A stretch of 64,000 nucleotides of DNA from Geobacter sp. (GCA_003574895.1 PJFB01000008.1:124001-188000); one strand, 5' to 3'. Positions 1 to 12,193 are shown, counted from the stretch's first letter. Notes: generated by a model not told the origin, from the letters alone. A program made the numbers and translations.

Positions 1-3000
1 ATTCCGTGGATAACGACGCTTTAGTTATGCCAAGCAACAAAGGTTCTGCAATAGCAGGTCGCTTTCCTTCTGAAAGCACCTTATCATTTTCTTCTTCGAA
101 CACAAACCGTTCCACCTGATCGTCAACAAGCAAGGTGGTATCCCCAACCTCCTTGATACGCACCCTGCGTAACATCTGCCTGACAATCACTTCAATGTGC
201 TTGTCATTTATCTTAACACCTTGTAGACGATAAACTTCCTGAACTTCGTCAACAAGATATTTGGCTAATTCCTTGACGCCCAAGACTCTGAGAATGTCGT
301 GCGGGTTGGATGATCCATCCATTAATGCCTCACCGGCACGCACTTGATCTCCCTCGTGAACGCTGATGTGTTTCCCTTTAGGTATCAAGTATTCTTTAGG
401 TTCTCCAACTTCAGGTGTCACGATAACTTTTCGTTTACCCTTAGCGTCTTTTCCGTAAGAGACACGACCATCAATTTCCGAAATAACTGCATAATCCTTT
501 GGTTTACGAGCTTCAAACAACTCGGCTACACGTGGCAAACCACCGGTGATGTCCTTTGTTTTGGTTGTTTCACGAGGAATTTTTGCAATTATATCACCCG
601 CACTAATAACTATGTCTTCCTGTACTGTGATGTTGGCACCTACAGGCAGGAAGTAACGGCCAATGGTGCCCGTGCTTTCACCACTAATATCTTTAATGGC
701 AATTCGTGGCCGTTTATCGCTGTCCTTGGATTCAATAATGACCTTCCGTGACAGCCCAGTCACTTCATCCAACTGTTCTTCCATACTAACACCTTCGACA
801 ATATCTCCGAACTTTACCTTTCCGGCAAATTCAGTAAGTATTGGCATTGTGTATGGGTCCCATTCAGCAAGTGTTGCAGACTGTTTTACCTTGCTCCCAG
901 GGGCGATTTTAATTTTGGCCCCATAGACTACGCCGTACTTTTCTCTTTCACGTCCAGTATCATCAACAACGGCAATTTCACCGTTACGGTTCATAACAAT
1001 GTGATGTCCTTCCGCATTCACGACAGTATTCAAATTAATATACTTGATGATGCCGTCAGTTCTGGCTTCGAGAGATGTCTGTTCGGCATGGCGTGATGCT
1101 GTACCGCCGATATGGAATGTACGCATGGTCAGCTGTGTGCCAGGCTCACCGATTGACTGGGCCGCAATGACACCTACCGCTTCGCCCTGGTTAACGCCAT
1201 GACCACGCGCCAAATCGCGGCCATAGCATTTTGCACAGATACCACGACGACTCTGACATGTGAGAACAGATCGGATTTTGACCTTCTCCAGACCGGACTC
1301 TTCAATCCGCATGACCAGACTTTCGTCAATTTCCTGGTTGCCCTCAACCAACACCTCGCCAGTGATCGGGTCGAGGATGTCATCCAATGCCACACGTCCC
1401 AGAATCCGGTCACCGATATGCTCTATAATTTCGCCACCTTCAGTAAGCGAAGATACGACCAGGCCATCCAGGGTACCACAGTCATTTTCCGTTATAATGG
1501 CATCCTGTGCGACATCTACGAGACGACGAGTCAAATAGCCTGAATTGGCGGTCTTTAATGCAGTATCTGCAAGACCTTTTCGAGCACCGTGAGTGGAAAT
1601 AAAATACTGTAGCACTGTCAAACCTTCTCTGAAGTTGGCAGTGATTGGTGTTTCAATAATTTCTCCAGAAGGCTTCGCCATCAAGCCACGCATTCCTGCC
1701 AACTGTCTGATCTGCTGCGCGGACCCCCTTGCTCCCGAATCCGCCATCATATGTATTGCATTGAACGAAGACTCGTTTCTGACAGCAGCAACGTCATCGA
1801 TAAAAGTTTGCTTTGAAAGGTTGTCTAGCATTTCCTTCGCAATTTCTTCAGTGGCCTTAGCCCATATATCGATAACCTTATTGTAACGCTCGCCATCGGT
1901 AATAAGACCCTCTGTGTACTGGTTTTGGATCTCTTTAACCTCGTCCTCAGCTTTGGTAATGATTGCTGCTTTTCCTTCCGGAATGACCATATCGTCAAGG
2001 CAGATGGAAATACCTGCTAGATTGGCATATCGGAAGCCTATTTCCTTGAGTTTGTCTGCCAAAATAACCGTTTCTTTGCTATCGGCCATACGATAGCAGG
2101 TATCGACAAGGTTAGAGAGCTCTTTTTTATTCATTACCTTGTTGACAGCACTGAAGGGCACCGATGCTGGTAATATTTCACGAAGAATTACACGGCCGAC
2201 TGTTGTATCAATAAGTTGGGGATACTCATCAGCTTCCAGATTCTTCATTCGAACCCGGACCTTCGCTTGCATGTCAACCTCACCTGAATCGAAGGCAATA
2301 CGTACCTCATCAGTGCTAGAAAACACTTTACCAGTGCCTCTCACTTTACGGTATACCGGCTTACCTGTTTTCTCGTCGATTTTCTCCAAACCAGTTTTCT
2401 CATCTAAATCCGGCTCAAAGTGACGATCACGTGTCATGTAATAAGCACCAAGGACCATGTCCTGTGAAGGAACTATGATCGGTTTGCCATGGGCTGGAGA
2501 GAGGATGTTGTTGGTCGACATCATCAAAACCCTTGCTTCAACTTGACTCTCTATTGAAAGCGGAAGATGAACCGCCATTTGATCGCCGTCAAAGTCGGCG
2601 TTGAATGCAGTACAAACAAGTGGATGCAATTGGATCGCTTTCCCCTCGATCAAAACGGGTTCGAATGCCTGTATGCCCAGTCGATGCAAGGTGGGGGCAC
2701 GGTTCAACATAACCGGATGCTCCTTAATTACCTCCTCCAAAACATCCCATACTTCTGATCGTTCTTTTTCCACCATCTTCTTGGCGCTTTTAATGGTGGT
2801 GACGTAGCCCCGTTCCTCTAGCTTGTTATATATGAAGGGCTTAAAAAGCTCCAAAGCCATCTTTTTTGGCAAACCACATTGGTGTAACTTGAGTTCTGGT
2901 CCAACAACGATAACTGAACGCCCTGAGTAGTCAACGCGCTTCCCAAGCAGGTTCTGGCGGAATCGTCCGGATTTGCCCTTGAGCATGTCGGATAAAGATT

Positions 3001-3976
3001 TTAATGGCCGTTTATTAGGACCAGCGATTGCGCGGCCACGGCGGCCATTGTCAAAGAGGGCATCAACAGCCTCCTGCAACATGCGCTTTTCGTTCCTGAT
3101 TATAACCTCTGGAGCCTGTAGCTCCACAAGACGTTTCAGACGGTTGTTGCGGTTGATTACACGGCGATAGAGATCATTCAGATCAGATGTTGCAAAACGG
3201 CCACCATCTAGAGGGACCAGAGGACGCAACTCAGGTGGTAAAACTGGAATACACTCCAGAATCATCCATTCAGGTTTATTGCCGGAGTTTTTAAAGGCCT
3301 CAACCACCTTTAGTCGCTTGGCGTTTTTCTTGCGCTTCGCCTCACTGGTTGATTCCATCATGTCAGTTCGTAATTGCACCGCCAATTCATCTAAATCAAG
3401 GACCTTGAGGCATTCCCTGATCGCCTCGGCACCCATGCCGCCATCAAACGCATCCGAGCCATATTCCTGCTGGGCTTTTATGAATTTATCCTCAGACATT
3501 ACCTCACAAAATTGCATAGGCGTATTTTTGGGGTTAGTAATTACAAACGCCTCAAAATATAAAACCTTTTCAAGGTCCTTGAGGGTAATGTCCAAAAGGT
3601 TGCCGATCCTTGAAGGTAATGACTTTAAAAACCAGATATGGGCAACGGGTGTAGCCAAGTCAATGTGCCCTAGCCGTTCTCTGCGCACTTTTGACGGGAT
3701 AACCTCTACTCCGCATTTTTCGCAGACAATCCCTCGATGTTTCATTCGCTTATACTTGCCGCAATTGCACTCGTAATCTTTGGTAGGCCCAAAAATTTTG
3801 GCACAAAACAAGCCATCGCGTTCTGGCTTGAAGGTACGATAATTAATCGTCTCAGGTTTCTTAACCTCACCGTGGGAACGCTCTCTGATTTTGTCCGGTG
3901 AAGAAACTGATATGCGTATAGCCGAAAAATGGAGCGGATCCTTGGGTTTATCAAAGAAACTGAAATAATCTTCCAC
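1..3976 (-). CDS. rpoC: RNA polymerase subunit beta' (C-terminus cut by window edge)
   Basis: Largest catalytic subunit of RNA polymerase. About 1325 codons are present; the frame is open to position 1, where it is cut inside the conserved segment reading [10 protein letters not shown], so roughly the last 60 to 70 residues lie outside. The N-terminus has the zinc-ribbon cysteines (CNCGKYKR...CEKCG). The active-site motif NADFDGDQM, whose three Asp hold the catalytic magnesium, is encoded near 2575-2600. The start is taken as GTG at 3976 because it follows a strong GGAGGAG ribosome site at the right distance and gives the normal family N-terminus ([14 protein letters not shown]). It lies 114 bp after rpoB and is clearly co-transcribed with it. 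Confidence 0.97.
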   Translation of the reverse strand, partial: MEDYFSFFDKPKDPLHFSAIRISVSSPDKIRERSHGEVKKPETINYRTFKPERDGLFCAKIFGPTKDYECNCGKYKRMKHRGIVCEKCGVEVIPSKVRRERLGHIDLATPVAHIWFLKSLPSRIGNLLDITLKDLEKVLYFEAFVITNPKNTPMQFCEVMSEDKFIKAQQEYGSDAFDGGMGAEAIRECLKVLDLDELAVQLRTDMMESTSEAKRKKNAKRLKVVEAFKNSGNKPEWMILECIPVLPPELRPLVPLDGGRFATSDLNDLYRRVINRNNRLKRLVELQAPEVIIRNEKRMLQEAVDALFDNGRRGRAIAGPNKRPLKSLSDMLKGKSGRFRQNLLGKRVDYSGRSVIVVGPELKLHQCGLPKKMALELFKPFIYNKLEERGYVTTIKSAKKMVEKERSEVWDVLEEVIKEHPVMLNRAPTLHRLGIQAFEPVLIEGKAIQLHPLVCTAFNADFDGDQMAVHLPLSIESQVEARVLMMSTNNILSPAHGKPIIVPSQDMVLGAYYMTRDRHFEPDLDEKTGLEKIDEKTGKPVYRKVRGTGKVFSSTDEVRIAFDSGEVDMQAKVRVRMKNLEADEYPQLIDTTVGRVILREILPASVPFSAVNKVMNKKELSNLVDTCYRMADSKETVILADKLKEIGFRYANLAGISICLDDMVIPEGKAAIITKAEDEVKEIQNQYTEGLITDGERYNKVIDIWAKATEEIAKEMLDNLSKQTFIDDVAAVRNESSFNAIHMMADSGARGSAQQIRQLAGMRGLMAKPSGEIIETPITANFREGLTVLQYFISTHGARKGLADTALKTANSGYLTRRLVDVAQDAIITENDCGTLDGLVVSSLTEGGEIIEHIGDRILGRVALDDILDPITGEVLVEGNQEIDESLVMRIEESGLEKVKIRSVLTCQSRRGICAKCYGRDLARGHGVNQGEAVGVIAAQSIGEPGTQLTMRTFHIGGTASRHAEQTSLEARTDGIIKYINLNTVVNAEGHHIVMNRNGEIAVVDDTGREREKYGVVYGAKIKIAPGSKVKQSATLAEWDPYTMPILTEFAGKVKFGDIVEGVSMEEQLDEVTGLSRKVIIESKDSDKRPRIAIKDISGESTGTIGRYFLPVGANITVQEDIVISAGDIIAKIPRETTKTKDITGGLPRVAELFEARKPKDYAVISEIDGRVSYGKDAKGKRKVIVTPEVGEPKEYLIPKGKHISVHEGDQVRAGEALMDGSSNPHDILRVLGVKELAKYLVDEVQEVYRLQGVKINDKHIEVIVRQMLRRVRIKEVGDTTLLVDDQVERFVFEEENDKVLSEGKRPAIAEPLLLGITKASLSTE

Positions 3977-4090
3977 GATGCTCTCCTCCGTTTATTCTGA
4001 AACCTATGCTTCGGTACCTAAATAAAACCGTTTGCAAAGGTCTATAGGTTTGTGTGTAGCGCACAGGGGAAACCTGTTCGCGGGGTCGTC

Positions 4091-7000
4091 TTATTCATCT
4101 TCCCCTTCCAACAACTCTACATCGAGGCAAAGCGATTGCAATTCCTTGATAAGAACATTGAAAGATTCCGGAAGACCAGGTTCCAGGGTATGTTTACCTT
4201 TAACAATAGCCTCGTACATTCTTGTACGGCCAGATACATCGTCAGACTTGACCGTTAAGAATTCCTGTAGAGCATAAGACGCACCGTACGCCTCCATTGC
4301 CCAAACCTCCATCTCACCAAGCCTCTGGCCACCAAATTGGGCTTTGCCCCCGAGCGGCTGCTGTGTGACCAAACTGTATGGCCCGATGGATCGCGCATGA
4401 ATCTTATCATCAACAAGGTGATGCAGCTTGAGAACATACATCACTCCAACCGTGACCTTGTGTTTAAATGGGTCTCCGGTTCTGCCATCGAACAGGGTCA
4501 CCTGTCCGGACGAATGGAACCCGGCTTTTCCCAGCATATTCTTTATCTTATCTTCACTAGCTCCCTCAAAGACTGGTGATGCCATAGGTACACCGCGCTG
4601 CAGGCGGCGGCACACATTCATCAACTCTTCTTGGCTTAAAGTCTCAACAAACCTGCTCACCTCTTTGTCTCCATAAACATCTTTGAGATATGTTTTGAGA
4701 CTTTCGGCGGATGTCTGTTTTTGGATCATTTCTTCTATCTTCCAGCCAATACCTTTTGCTGCCCATCCCAGATGGGTTTCCAATATCTGCCCTACGTTCA
4801 TACGAGATGGTACACCCAGTGGGTTAAGCACAATCTCCACTGGCCGGCCATCCTCCATATAAGGCATATCCTCTTCAGGTAATATGCGCGAAACAACACC
4901 CTTGTTTCCATGGCGACCGGCCATTTTGTCGCCTACCTGTAGCTTCCTTTTAATGGCTATATAGACCTTGACCATCTTTATTACGCCTGGCGGCAGATCA
5001 TCACCACGTTTGAGTTTTTGCACCTTATCGTCAAATACACTTTGAATTAAATCGATCTGGCGATTAAGGGTATCAAGCACTTGTATAACCTTGTCGTCTG
5101 TTTCACCACCGTCGCTGACAGAGATGCCTTCCCATCGGCTCATAGGTATGGATTTCAAGGCTTCTTCTGTAATTTTCTTCCCTTTAGCCAGTATCAACCG
5201 CCCTTCGTTGTCTTCAAGCTTTACTGCAAGGGTTTTATCCAGCAATAAACGCTTAAGCTTGCCGATAGCAGAGTCACGAATAATGCGGATTTCATCCTGC
5301 TCATCCTTACGCAGCTTTTCTTCTTCAGCCTTCTCGATCAACTCAGTTCGGGAGTCTTTATCTGCTCCCTTTCTTGAGAATACTTTGGCACCAATCACCG
5401 TACCTTCAACACCAGGCGGCACTGTTAATGAGGTGTCACGAACATCCCCAGCTTTCTCTCCAAAAATTGCACGCAACAATTTCTCTTCGGGCGATAGCTG
5501 AGTTTCTCCTTTGGGCGTTATTTTACCGACCAGGATATCACCTGGTTTTACTTCTGCGCCTATCCGGATAATACCCGATTCATCCAAGTCCTTTAAAGCC
5601 TCTTCACCCAAGTTAGGAATATCAGACGTAATATCTTCCTTGCCCAACTTAGTATCGCGAGCTACGCATTCAAATTCTTCTATGTGAATCGATGTATATC
5701 TATCATCCTTAACCAGCTTTTCAGAAACAAGGATTGAGTCTTCAAAGTTATAACCACCCCATGGCATGAAAGCCACGACCACGTTTTGCCCCAGTGCGAG
5801 TTCACCCATTTCGGTCGATGGGCCATCCGCAATAACTTCACCCCGCTTTACGGCATCACCGACTTTCACTACTGGTTTATTGTTAATGCAGGTGTTCTGA
5901 TTGGAGCGGGCAAACTTTATTAGGTTGTATATATCTACTCCAGTCCCGGTCTCGTCGTGCTCCCCCTCATCTATCTTGACAACTATGCGCGAAGCATCAA
6001 CTGACTCCACGACACCGTTATGACGGGCTATGACGGACACACCTGAATCCTTTGCAACAATGCGCTCCATGCCGGTCCCCACCAGTGGCGAATCAGCGCG
6101 CAACAGCGGGACAGCCTGACGCTGCATGTTGGAACCCATCAATGCACGGTTGGCGTCGTCATTCTCCAAGAAAGGAATTAAGGCTGCGGCCACGGAAACC
6201 AATTGTTTAGGGGCAACATCCATCAACTCGATTTCTTCACGATGAACCAATATGAACTCGCCACTCTTACGCGCGGAAACATAGTCATTTACAAATCGGC
6301 CATCAATGTCCACTTCTGCGTTGGCCTGCGCAATTGCATGCCCTTCTTCTTCTAACGCCGAGAAAAAGCGAACCTCGGTGGTAAGTTTGCCTTCATTGAC
6401 TATGCGATATGGGGTTTCGACAAAACCATGCTCATTGATGCGAGCATATGTAGAGAGAGAGGCAATGAGTCCAATATTCGGTCCTTCAGGAGTTTCAATC
6501 GGACAGACACGACCATAATGAGTCGGATGCACGTCGCGTACTTCAAAACCGGCACGTTCGCGAGTCAAGCCACCTGGTCCGAGAGCTGAAAGACGGCGTT
6601 TATGGGTAACCTCGGAAAGTGGGTTTGTCTGATCCATAAACTGTGACAGCTGTGATGAGCCAAAAAACTCCTTAACTACTGCAGAAACGGGCTTCGAATT
6701 GATCAGGTCGTGCGGCATGAGATTCTCGACTTCCTGAAGACTCATGCGTTCTTTGATGGCTCTCTCCATCCGGACTAAACCAATGCGGTATTGATTTTCC
6801 AACAACTCACCAACTGCCCGCACTCGCCTGTTGCCTAAATGGTCAATATCGTCTATGGCCCCACGACCATTTTTCAGATCAATCAAATAACGAACAATCT
6901 CAAGAATATCGTTCTTGGAGCTTTTGTTTATAACATCTCCATACAAATCTTCAAAAATCATGCGGTTACGACGTAACACCTCAATCGCTCGGCGATTTTC

Positions 7001-8590
7001 ATCAAAGCCACCTTGATCAATCAACTCCGTCAGCTTGATGGTTGCTTCACTTAATTGCAAGGATGCAAATATATCTTTCTGGAAGAAATCCTGATCTCTA
7101 ACCAGATTATTTATTTCATCTACTAGTTGTTCTTCCAACTTATCGGAAACAGACTGAGAGGGATCAAGCTTGGCAACTGACTTGATAACGTCAGTTGGTA
7201 ACTTCGTCCTAAGATACGTTGAAAACGCATTATCATCTTGGGTAATCAGCTTAACTAATTCGACAACATTATTAATGTCGTTAGCAACAAACATACAGGG
7301 TGCATTAAGAACTTTACAATCGGGCCAAACCTTCAGCCCGAGCTTGTAATTAAGCTTAAGGCGACCTACGGCCGACAGATCATAACGCTCGGGATTAAAG
7401 AAAAGATTATCGAACAACGCCAACGAGCTTTTCAGTGTAGGAGGATCCCCTGGACGCAGTCGGCGATATATTTCAATCAAAGCTTCGTCGGTAGTACTGA
7501 TCTTATCTACCAGCAATGTGTCACGAAACGAGGAGGTTATGTGCAGGTTATCAATAAATAGAACTTTAAAGTTGCTTATGTTGCGGGACCTGATTTCTTC
7601 AAACTTATCAGCAGATATTTCTTCGTTGCATTCAACAACTATTTCACCAGTTACTGGATCAATAATATCAGATGAGGCAAATCTGCCGGTAATGCCGTCT
7701 ATATTCACAGGAACAGTTCTAATCCCATGTTCCACCATCTTTTTAATTGAGGCTTTAGTAAATTTGCGATTTGACTTTACAATTACTTCCCCAGTTTTCG
7801 GATCAACAACATCAATGGCAGCCTTCTGGAGTGTGAGTAACTCCTGATCAATGCTTTTTGAAAGTGTCTCTCCCTGAATGTGAATCTCTTCACTCTTGTA
7901 ATAGTAATTCAACAGTTGTTCGGTCGAGTACCCGAGGGCCTTTAGTAGTACAGTAGCCGGCATTTTGCGGCGACGGTCAATGCGTACATATAAAATATCT
8001 TTATGGTCAAATTCAAAATCAAGCCATGATCCTCGATAAGGAATTACCCTAGCGGAGTACAGCACTTTGCCGCTGGAGTGAGTTTTCCCTTTATCATGGT
8101 CATAAAACACACCAGGAGAACGGTGCAATTGGCTGACTATAACGCGTTCAGTACCATTAATGATAAAAGTACCATTATCGGTCATCAGAGGTATTTCGCC
8201 AAAATAAACCTCCTGCTCCTTAATATCCTTGATAGCCCTAACACCAGTCTCTTTACCGGAATCCCATATTACCAAACGCACTTTAACCTTCATTGGTGCC
8301 GCAAAGGTCATACCTCGTTGATGACACTCCTCAACATCATATTTAGGCTTACTTAGTGCATAAGACACATACTCCAGCGATGCGCTTTCGCTAAAATCCT
8401 TTATTGGGAAAACACTTCTGAAAACTGCTTCGAGACCACTGTTTTTACGTGATTCAGGGGGGGTCTCCTGTTGGAGAAACCGCCTGTAGGAATTTTTCTG
8501 TATGTCAATCAGGTTAGGGATATCTATGATATTTTTTATTTTTGCGAAATTTTTCCGCAACAGGTGATTATTGGCGATCGAATAAGCCAT
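4091..8590 (-). CDS. rpoB: RNA polymerase subunit beta with an extra internal block
   Basis: Catalytic beta subunit of RNA polymerase, 1499 residues. The frame is open 35 codons further upstream, but ATG at 8590 follows AAAGGAG at ideal spacing and gives the usual start [18 protein letters not shown]. Recognisable blocks in order: N-terminal protrusion and lobe, YDLSAVGR (about residues 403-410), [20 protein letters not shown] (about 574-593), the rifampicin-pocket region ([24 protein letters not shown]), the C-terminal [12 protein letters not shown] motif and the [18 protein letters not shown] clamp segment. Between residues about 417 and 559, where E. coli has only about 15 residues, there are about 143. 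From memory, Geobacter homologues are near 1370 residues, so this protein seems longer by about the size of that block. Confidence 0.97.
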   Translation of the reverse strand: MAYSIANNHLLRKNFAKIKNIIDIPNLIDIQKNSYRRFLQQETPPESRKNSGLEAVFRSVFPIKDFSESASLEYVSYALSKPKYDVEECHQRGMTFAAPMKVKVRLVIWDSGKETGVRAIKDIKEQEVYFGEIPLMTDNGTFIINGTERVIVSQLHRSPGVFYDHDKGKTHSSGKVLYSARVIPYRGSWLDFEFDHKDILYVRIDRRRKMPATVLLKALGYSTEQLLNYYYKSEEIHIQGETLSKSIDQELLTLQKAAIDVVDPKTGEVIVKSNRKFTKASIKKMVEHGIRTVPVNIDGITGRFASSDIIDPVTGEIVVECNEEISADKFEEIRSRNISNFKVLFIDNLHITSSFRDTLLVDKISTTDEALIEIYRRLRPGDPPTLKSSLALFDNLFFNPERYDLSAVGRLKLNYKLGLKVWPDCKVLNAPCMFVANDINNVVELVKLITQDDNAFSTYLRTKLPTDVIKSVAKLDPSQSVSDKLEEQLVDEINNLVRDQDFFQKDIFASLQLSEATIKLTELIDQGGFDENRRAIEVLRRNRMIFEDLYGDVINKSSKNDILEIVRYLIDLKNGRGAIDDIDHLGNRRVRAVGELLENQYRIGLVRMERAIKERMSLQEVENLMPHDLINSKPVSAVVKEFFGSSQLSQFMDQTNPLSEVTHKRRLSALGPGGLTRERAGFEVRDVHPTHYGRVCPIETPEGPNIGLIASLSTYARINEHGFVETPYRIVNEGKLTTEVRFFSALEEEGHAIAQANAEVDIDGRFVNDYVSARKSGEFILVHREEIELMDVAPKQLVSVAAALIPFLENDDANRALMGSNMQRQAVPLLRADSPLVGTGMERIVAKDSGVSVIARHNGVVESVDASRIVVKIDEGEHDETGTGVDIYNLIKFARSNQNTCINNKPVVKVGDAVKRGEVIADGPSTEMGELALGQNVVVAFMPWGGYNFEDSILVSEKLVKDDRYTSIHIEEFECVARDTKLGKEDITSDIPNLGEEALKDLDESGIIRIGAEVKPGDILVGKITPKGETQLSPEEKLLRAIFGEKAGDVRDTSLTVPPGVEGTVIGAKVFSRKGADKDSRTELIEKAEEEKLRKDEQDEIRIIRDSAIGKLKRLLLDKTLAVKLEDNEGRLILAKGKKITEEALKSIPMSRWEGISVSDGGETDDKVIQVLDTLNRQIDLIQSVFDDKVQKLKRGDDLPPGVIKMVKVYIAIKRKLQVGDKMAGRHGNKGVVSRILPEEDMPYMEDGRPVEIVLNPLGVPSRMNVGQILETHLGWAAKGIGWKIEEMIQKQTSAESLKTYLKDVYGDKEVSRFVETLSQEELMNVCRRLQRGVPMASPVFEGASEDKIKNMLGKAGFHSSGQVTLFDGRTGDPFKHKVTVGVMYVLKLHHLVDDKIHARSIGPYSLVTQQPLGGKAQFGGQRLGEMEVWAMEAYGASYALQEFLTVKSDDVSGRTRMYEAIVKGKHTLEPGLPESFNVLIKELQSLCLDVELLEGEDE
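6914..7342 (-). other. Apparent lineage-specific insert in RpoB
   Basis: This stretch encodes RpoB residues about 417-559, between the conserved VGRLKLNYK segment and [18 protein letters not shown]. In E. coli the two conserved segments are joined by about 15 residues. The insert is in frame, rich in predicted helix (alternating Leu/Ile with Asp/Glu/Lys), and has two cysteines seven residues apart near its start (CKVLNAPC). I do not recognise it as a known domain. Exact borders are approximate because no alignment was run. Confidence 0.7.
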
Positions 8591-8693
8591 AGCTTCTCCT
8601 TTGGCGTGAATCATGAAGACAACTGGACTAAAAAAGACTAACCGGCTGGAATTATTAGATATTAATGGTTTATAATGTTTGCCCAAACAGGAC

Positions 8694-8724
8694 AAGCCAA
8701 GGCCGCTCCAGGCGACCTTGGCTT
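8694..8724 (-). promoter_or_regulatory. Stem-loop in the rplL-rpoB gap
   Basis: A nine-base perfect inverted repeat (AAGCCAAGG / CCTTGGCTT, 8694-8702 and 8716-8724) with further pairing inside the loop. It lies just after the rplL stop and about 100 bp before rpoB. No long U-run follows on the transcribed strand, so a partial attenuator or an RNA-processing site is more likely than a full terminator. E. coli has both an attenuator and an RNase III site in the same gap. Confidence 0.6.
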
Positions 8725-8749
8725 TCTACTTCTTTCCGGAATCTGTCCG

Positions 8750-9133
8750 CTATTTGATATCGACTTCAGCGCCGGCTTCAACAAGTTGTTTTTTGGCCTC
8801 TTCGGCCTCCTGTTTTGAGACACCATTCTTGACTGTACCAGGAGCGCCGTCAACAAGGTCTTTTGCCTCTTTTAAGCCAAGGCTGGTGAGAGCGCGAACG
8901 ACCTTGATCACATTGATCTTGTTAGCACCTACAGTCTTGAGAATAACATCAAACTCAGTTTGCTCCTCAGCAGGCTCAGCTGAAGCAGCTGGACCGGCAA
9001 CGGCAGCTACCGCCACCGGTGCGGCAGCAGAAACACCGAATTTTTCTTCAAGTTCCTTGACAAGTTCAGCAAGGTCAAGAACAGTCATCTTTTCAATAAA
9101 ACTGACAACATCTTCTTTGGTAATTTCAGCCAT
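8750..9133 (-). CDS. rplL: 50S ribosomal protein L7/L12
   Basis: Stalk protein of the large ribosomal subunit, binding L10 as dimers and recruiting translation GTPases. 127 residues, the normal length. An N-terminal dimerisation helix pair (about 1-35) is followed by an Ala/Pro/Glu hinge (about 36-58), then the conserved C-terminal domain with [20 protein letters not shown] and [11 protein letters not shown]. The ATG follows GGAGG. It lies 48 bp after rplJ, in the same transcript, and a stem-loop separates it from rpoB. Confidence 0.98.
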   Translation of the reverse strand: MAEITKEDVVSFIEKMTVLDLAELVKELEEKFGVSAAAPVAVAAVAGPAASAEPAEEQTEFDVILKTVGANKINVIKVVRALTSLGLKEAKDLVDGAPGTVKNGVSKQEAEEAKKQLVEAGAEVDIK

Positions 9134-9181
9134 TTGTAATTCCTCCAGATATTTTTATAATGCGATTTCTAATGAATGACT

Positions 9182-9706
9182 TTAGTTTCCAGCCTTCTTT
9201 GCCCGAATTGCATCGAGGGCTCTTACAAGTGACCCTGGCAGCGCGGCAAGAACACCAACAAAGTTGGATGCTGGTGCCTGCAATGAACCAAGCAGCTTAG
9301 CAAGAAGAACCTCTCGCGAAGGCAGATCAGCTAGGGCCTGTATCTGCTTAACGTCAAGCAACTTACCGGACAGTACTCCTGCCTTGAGGACAAATTTACC
9401 CTGCGGGTCTTTTGCAAATTTACTTAGTACTTTTGCAGCACCAACAGGATCGTCATAAGTTATTGCAATTGCAGTTGGCCCAGCTAAAAAAGGACTTATA
9501 CATTCTACATCTGTTCCTTTAGCGGCCAGATCAAGCAGTGTGTTTTTAAAGACCTTATACTCAACTGAAGCACTGCGTAACTCATTGCGAAGACTGGTGG
9601 CCTTCCCCACATTCATGCCGCGAAAATCAGCCAGAAATACGGCCTTGGCGCGCACTAGTTTTTCATGCATCTGGGTGACCTGTTCTTGCTTGTTTTCCTT
9701 GTTCAA
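9182..9706 (-). CDS. rplJ: 50S ribosomal protein L10, TTG start
   Basis: Base of the L7/L12 stalk; binds 23S rRNA and holds the L12 dimers through its C-terminal helix. 174 residues from TTG at 9706. The frame also opens at an ATG 18 bp upstream, but that ATG overlaps the AAAGGAGG ribosome site, and only the TTG gives the family start ([10 protein letters not shown]). Conserved [13 protein letters not shown] and [15 protein letters not shown] segments are present. The gene follows an L10-leader-like RNA element, so autoregulation by the L10-L12 complex is likely. Confidence 0.96.
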   Translation of the reverse strand: MNKENKQEQVTQMHEKLVRAKAVFLADFRGMNVGKATSLRNELRSASVEYKVFKNTLLDLAAKGTDVECISPFLAGPTAIAITYDDPVGAAKVLSKFAKDPQGKFVLKAGVLSGKLLDVKQIQALADLPSREVLLAKLLGSLQAPASNFVGVLAALPGSLVRALDAIRAKKAGN

Positions 9707-9724
9707 GCGACTTCCTCCTTTCAT

Positions 9725-9850
9725 TTGGTATCTGGGTGATAACCCCCGCCAAAGTCAGGAAGCGTAAGGTAGTTTCTTACGATACCCAAGTCTCGGCAGG
9801 TCCGGACAAATTCCGGATTAAGTATGCAAACGCCTGCTGTCTTTGACTTT
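9725..9850 (-). promoter_or_regulatory. L10 leader (autoregulatory ribosomal-protein leader)
   Basis: The rplA-rplJ gap on the transcribed strand contains AAGACAGCAGGCG, then CTTAATCC, then CCTGCCGAG, in the order found in the known L10 leader RNA family. GCAGG can pair with CCTGC to make the central stem whose internal loop binds L10-(L12)4. It ends just before the rplJ ribosome site. Assignment rests on recalled consensus; a covariance-model search was not run. Confidence 0.75.
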
Positions 9851-9865
9851 GGCTTTACAAAAAGT

Positions 9866-10567
9866 CTATATCTGTGCTGTCACATCACTAACATCTAAAT
9901 TGATTCCAGGCCCCATAGTTGCAGATACTGATATTTTTTTGATGTACACACCCTTGGCAGCAGATGGCTTGGCTTTGATTAGAGCTTCAACTAAGGCCAA
10001 TACATTCCCCTTCAGTTTATCAGCATCAAAAGAGACTTTACCCACTGGAGCGTGAACAATCCCGGCTTTTTCTACGCGGAATTCAACTTTACCTGCCTTT
10101 GATTCCTTGACCGCCCTGCCAACATCAAACGTCACAGTACCAACCTTAGGATTTGGCATAAGACCACGGGGACCAAGTATCTTACCGATCTTGCCAACAA
10201 CTCCCATCATGTCGGGAGTAGCGATTGCAGTATCAAAGTCAAACCAACCTTCCTGGATTTTAGCAACCAAATCCTCAGCACCGACATAATCGGCACCAGC
10301 ATCAAGTGCTTCCTTTTCCTTTTCACCCTTTGCAAACACCAAAACACGAACAGTTTTTCCGAGTCCGTTAGGAAGCACCACTGCACCGCGTACCATCTGG
10401 TCCGCATGCCTTGGATCAACCCCTAGACGTACCGCTACATCTACAGTCTCGTCAAACTTGGCAAACGCCCCCTGCTTAACGACGTCAAGGGCCGTCACGA
10501 GGGGGTATAATTTTACCCTGTCGATTTTCGTCGCTGCCTCGTTAAGTTTTTTTCCAGATTTCGACAT
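9866..10567 (-). CDS. rplA: 50S ribosomal protein L1
   Basis: L1-stalk protein of the large subunit, contacting E-site tRNA and also able to repress its own mRNA. 233 residues, normal length. It starts [11 protein letters not shown] and carries the conserved [20 protein letters not shown] block and [19 protein letters not shown] signature. The ATG follows AAGAGAGG. It lies 35 bp after rplK and is co-transcribed with it. Confidence 0.98.
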   Translation of the reverse strand: MSKSGKKLNEAATKIDRVKLYPLVTALDVVKQGAFAKFDETVDVAVRLGVDPRHADQMVRGAVVLPNGLGKTVRVLVFAKGEKEKEALDAGADYVGAEDLVAKIQEGWFDFDTAIATPDMMGVVGKIGKILGPRGLMPNPKVGTVTFDVGRAVKESKAGKVEFRVEKAGIVHAPVGKVSFDADKLKGNVLALVEALIKAKPSAAKGVYIKKISVSATMGPGINLDVSDVTAQI

Positions 10568-10602
10568 GATGCAACCTCTCTTGTATCGTAAATAGTGTAC
10601 CC

Positions 10603-11025
10603 TTAGACGATATCAACGCCCATTGAGCGGGCAGTACCTTCAACAGTTCTCATAGCGGCCTCAATAGAGGCGGCATTAAGATCAGGCATTTTCTTCTTAG
10701 CGATTTCTTCAACCTGCGATTTAGTCAATTTACCAACTTTATTTTTATTCGGCACCGCTGAACCACTTTCAATGCCCAATGTTTTTTTAATCAGAACCGG
10801 AACTGGCGGGGTTTTGGTAATAAAAGTAAACGACCTATCAGCGTAGACAGTTATGACAACAGGAGTGATTGTCCCTTCGTCAGCCTGAGTTTTTGCATTA
10901 AATGCCTTACAAAACTCCATAATATTGACGCCGTGTTGGCCAAGGGCCGGACCGATCGGAGGAGATGGATTCGCCTTACCGGCAGGTACTTGCAACTTGA
11001 TATAACCTGTAATCTTTTTAGCCAT
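10603..11025 (-). CDS. rplK: 50S ribosomal protein L11
   Basis: Large-subunit protein of the GTPase-associated centre. 140 residues, normal length. N-terminal domain with the proline-rich [16 protein letters not shown] segment; C-terminal rRNA-binding domain ending [16 protein letters not shown]. The ATG follows AAAGGAG. It follows nusG by 46 bp, as in the classical secE-nusG-rplKAJL-rpoBC order. Confidence 0.98.
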   Translation of the reverse strand: MAKKITGYIKLQVPAGKANPSPPIGPALGQHGVNIMEFCKAFNAKTQADEGTITPVVITVYADRSFTFITKTPPVPVLIKKTLGIESGSAVPNKNKVGKLTKSQVEEIAKKKMPDLNAASIEAAMRTVEGTARSMGVDIV

Positions 11026-11071
11026 TATTGTGCTCCTTTATATGCCAAATGCCGTTATCTATATAAATGCT

Positions 11072-11599
11072 TTAACTTTTTTCAACCTGCATAAATTCAA
11101 GCTCAACCGGAGTTGCTCTCCCAAAGATTGTCACGGTTACGCGCAACTTTCCTTTATCAGGCTTTACATCTTCTACAACTCCAGAGAAATTGAGAAAAGG
11201 TCCATCAACAACACGAACTGTCTCGCCAACTTCAAACTGTACTTTAGGCCGAGGTTTTTCCGCACCTTCTTCCATTCTTCGCGCTATCTTGTTAACTTCA
11301 TCGTCTTGAATAGGAAAAGGGGTATTACCACCTACAAAACCAGTAACCTTGGATGTTTCTTTCACAATGTGCCATGTTTCGTCAGTGAGCTCCATCTTTA
11401 CAAGAATATATCCAGGGAAGAATTTGCGTGAAGAAGTTTTCTTTTCACCTTTCTTCAACTCAACAACAGTTTCTGAAGGAATCAGGATTTCTTCAAAATA
11501 TTCTTCTACTTCTTCATTCTTTATTCGCTCAAGTAAATTAAGCCTGACCTTGTTCTCAAAGCCGGAATAAGTGTGAACACCATACCACTTTTTAGACAT
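11072..11599 (-). CDS. nusG: Transcription termination/antitermination factor NusG
   Basis: Binds RNA polymerase near the clamp, increases processivity and couples to Rho or ribosomal S10. 175 residues. NGN domain at about 3-115, starting [23 protein letters not shown] domain at about 122-170 ([21 protein letters not shown]). Only 12 bp separate it from secE upstream. Typical of the secE-nusG pair. Confidence 0.98.
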   Translation of the reverse strand: MSKKWYGVHTYSGFENKVRLNLLERIKNEEVEEYFEEILIPSETVVELKKGEKKTSSRKFFPGYILVKMELTDETWHIVKETSKVTGFVGGNTPFPIQDDEVNKIARRMEEGAEKPRPKVQFEVGETVRVVDGPFLNFSGVVEDVKPDKGKLRVTVTIFGRATPVELEFMQVEKS

Positions 11600-11611
11600 A
11601 TATGTATTCCT

Positions 11612-11794
11612 TTACCCCAGTATCAGTCGCATCAGTTTGGCTAAGACAATATCACAAGCACCCAAGTAGATCGAGATAAGGAAGATTATAACAACAACAA
11701 CCCCTGTAGTGGCGATCGTCTCTTTTCGTGTTGGCCAAGTAACCTTACCAAGCTCTGTTTTTACTGACTCCAGAAAGGAATTAACTTTTTGCAC
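11612..11794 (-). CDS. secE: Preprotein translocase subunit SecE
   Basis: Small clamp subunit of the SecYEG channel. 60 residues, the short one-helix form. An amphipathic N-terminus with the conserved VTWPTRKET motif (about residues 18-26) precedes one transmembrane helix (TTGVVVVIIFLISIYLGACD). It sits between tRNA-Trp and nusG, the usual place. Confidence 0.97.
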   Translation of the reverse strand: MQKVNSFLESVKTELGKVTWPTRKETIATTGVVVVIIFLISIYLGACDIVLAKLMRLILG

Positions 11795-11883
11795 GTATCT
11801 CTCCTACAATACTTCGGTGACTGCTGATTTCTTCGGATTACGAGCCTTTTACGCTTACCATAACATCTCGCAACCTGGATAAA

Positions 11884-11960
11884 TGGCAGGCCAGGAGGGA
11901 TTCGAACCCCCAACATCCGGTTTTGGAGACCGGCGCTCTAGCCGTTAGAGCTACTGGCCT
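11884..11960 (-). tRNA. tRNA-Trp (CCA)
   Basis: On the minus strand the sequence folds as a full cloverleaf. The acceptor stem AGGCCAG pairs with CTGGCCT, the anticodon loop is CTCCAAA with anticodon CCA, and the T-arm has GGTTCGAATCC. The 3' CCA is encoded (11884-11886). It lies between rpmG and secE, so it must be processed out of the operon transcript. Confidence 0.97.
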
Positions 11961-11984
11961 GCATGCCTGAACCTAATCGGAGCA

Positions 11985-12134
11985 CTATTTGGTTTCCTTG
12001 TGGGGGGTGTGCTTGCGACAAAAACGACAGTATTTACTAAACTGCAGTTTTTCAGGTTTTGTTTTTTTGTTCTTAGTCGTTGTGTAATTTCTCTGCTTGC
12101 ACTCAGTGCAGGCTAGTGTAATGATGTCTCTCAT
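11985..12134 (-). CDS. rpmG: 50S ribosomal protein L33
   Basis: Small large-subunit protein of 49 residues, starting [21 protein letters not shown] and ending HTPHKETK. It keeps two CXXC pairs (CTEC and CRFC), so this is the zinc-binding form of L33. The ATG at 12134 lies downstream of a GGACGCTGCA stretch; the ribosome site is weak. It sits between tuf and tRNA-Trp in the translation super-operon. Confidence 0.95.
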   Translation of the reverse strand: MRDIITLACTECKQRNYTTTKNKKTKPEKLQFSKYCRFCRKHTPHKETK

Positions 12135-12193
12135 TGCAGCGTCCTTTTAAATTGCATGTCGAATCGAAGAAATTTCGACCCTGCATCTAAGAT

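Noticed and set aside
8591-8695. 35-codon N-terminal extension of rpoB
   Set aside because: Not family-like; the ATG at 8590 has an ideal ribosome site and the usual RpoB N-terminus.
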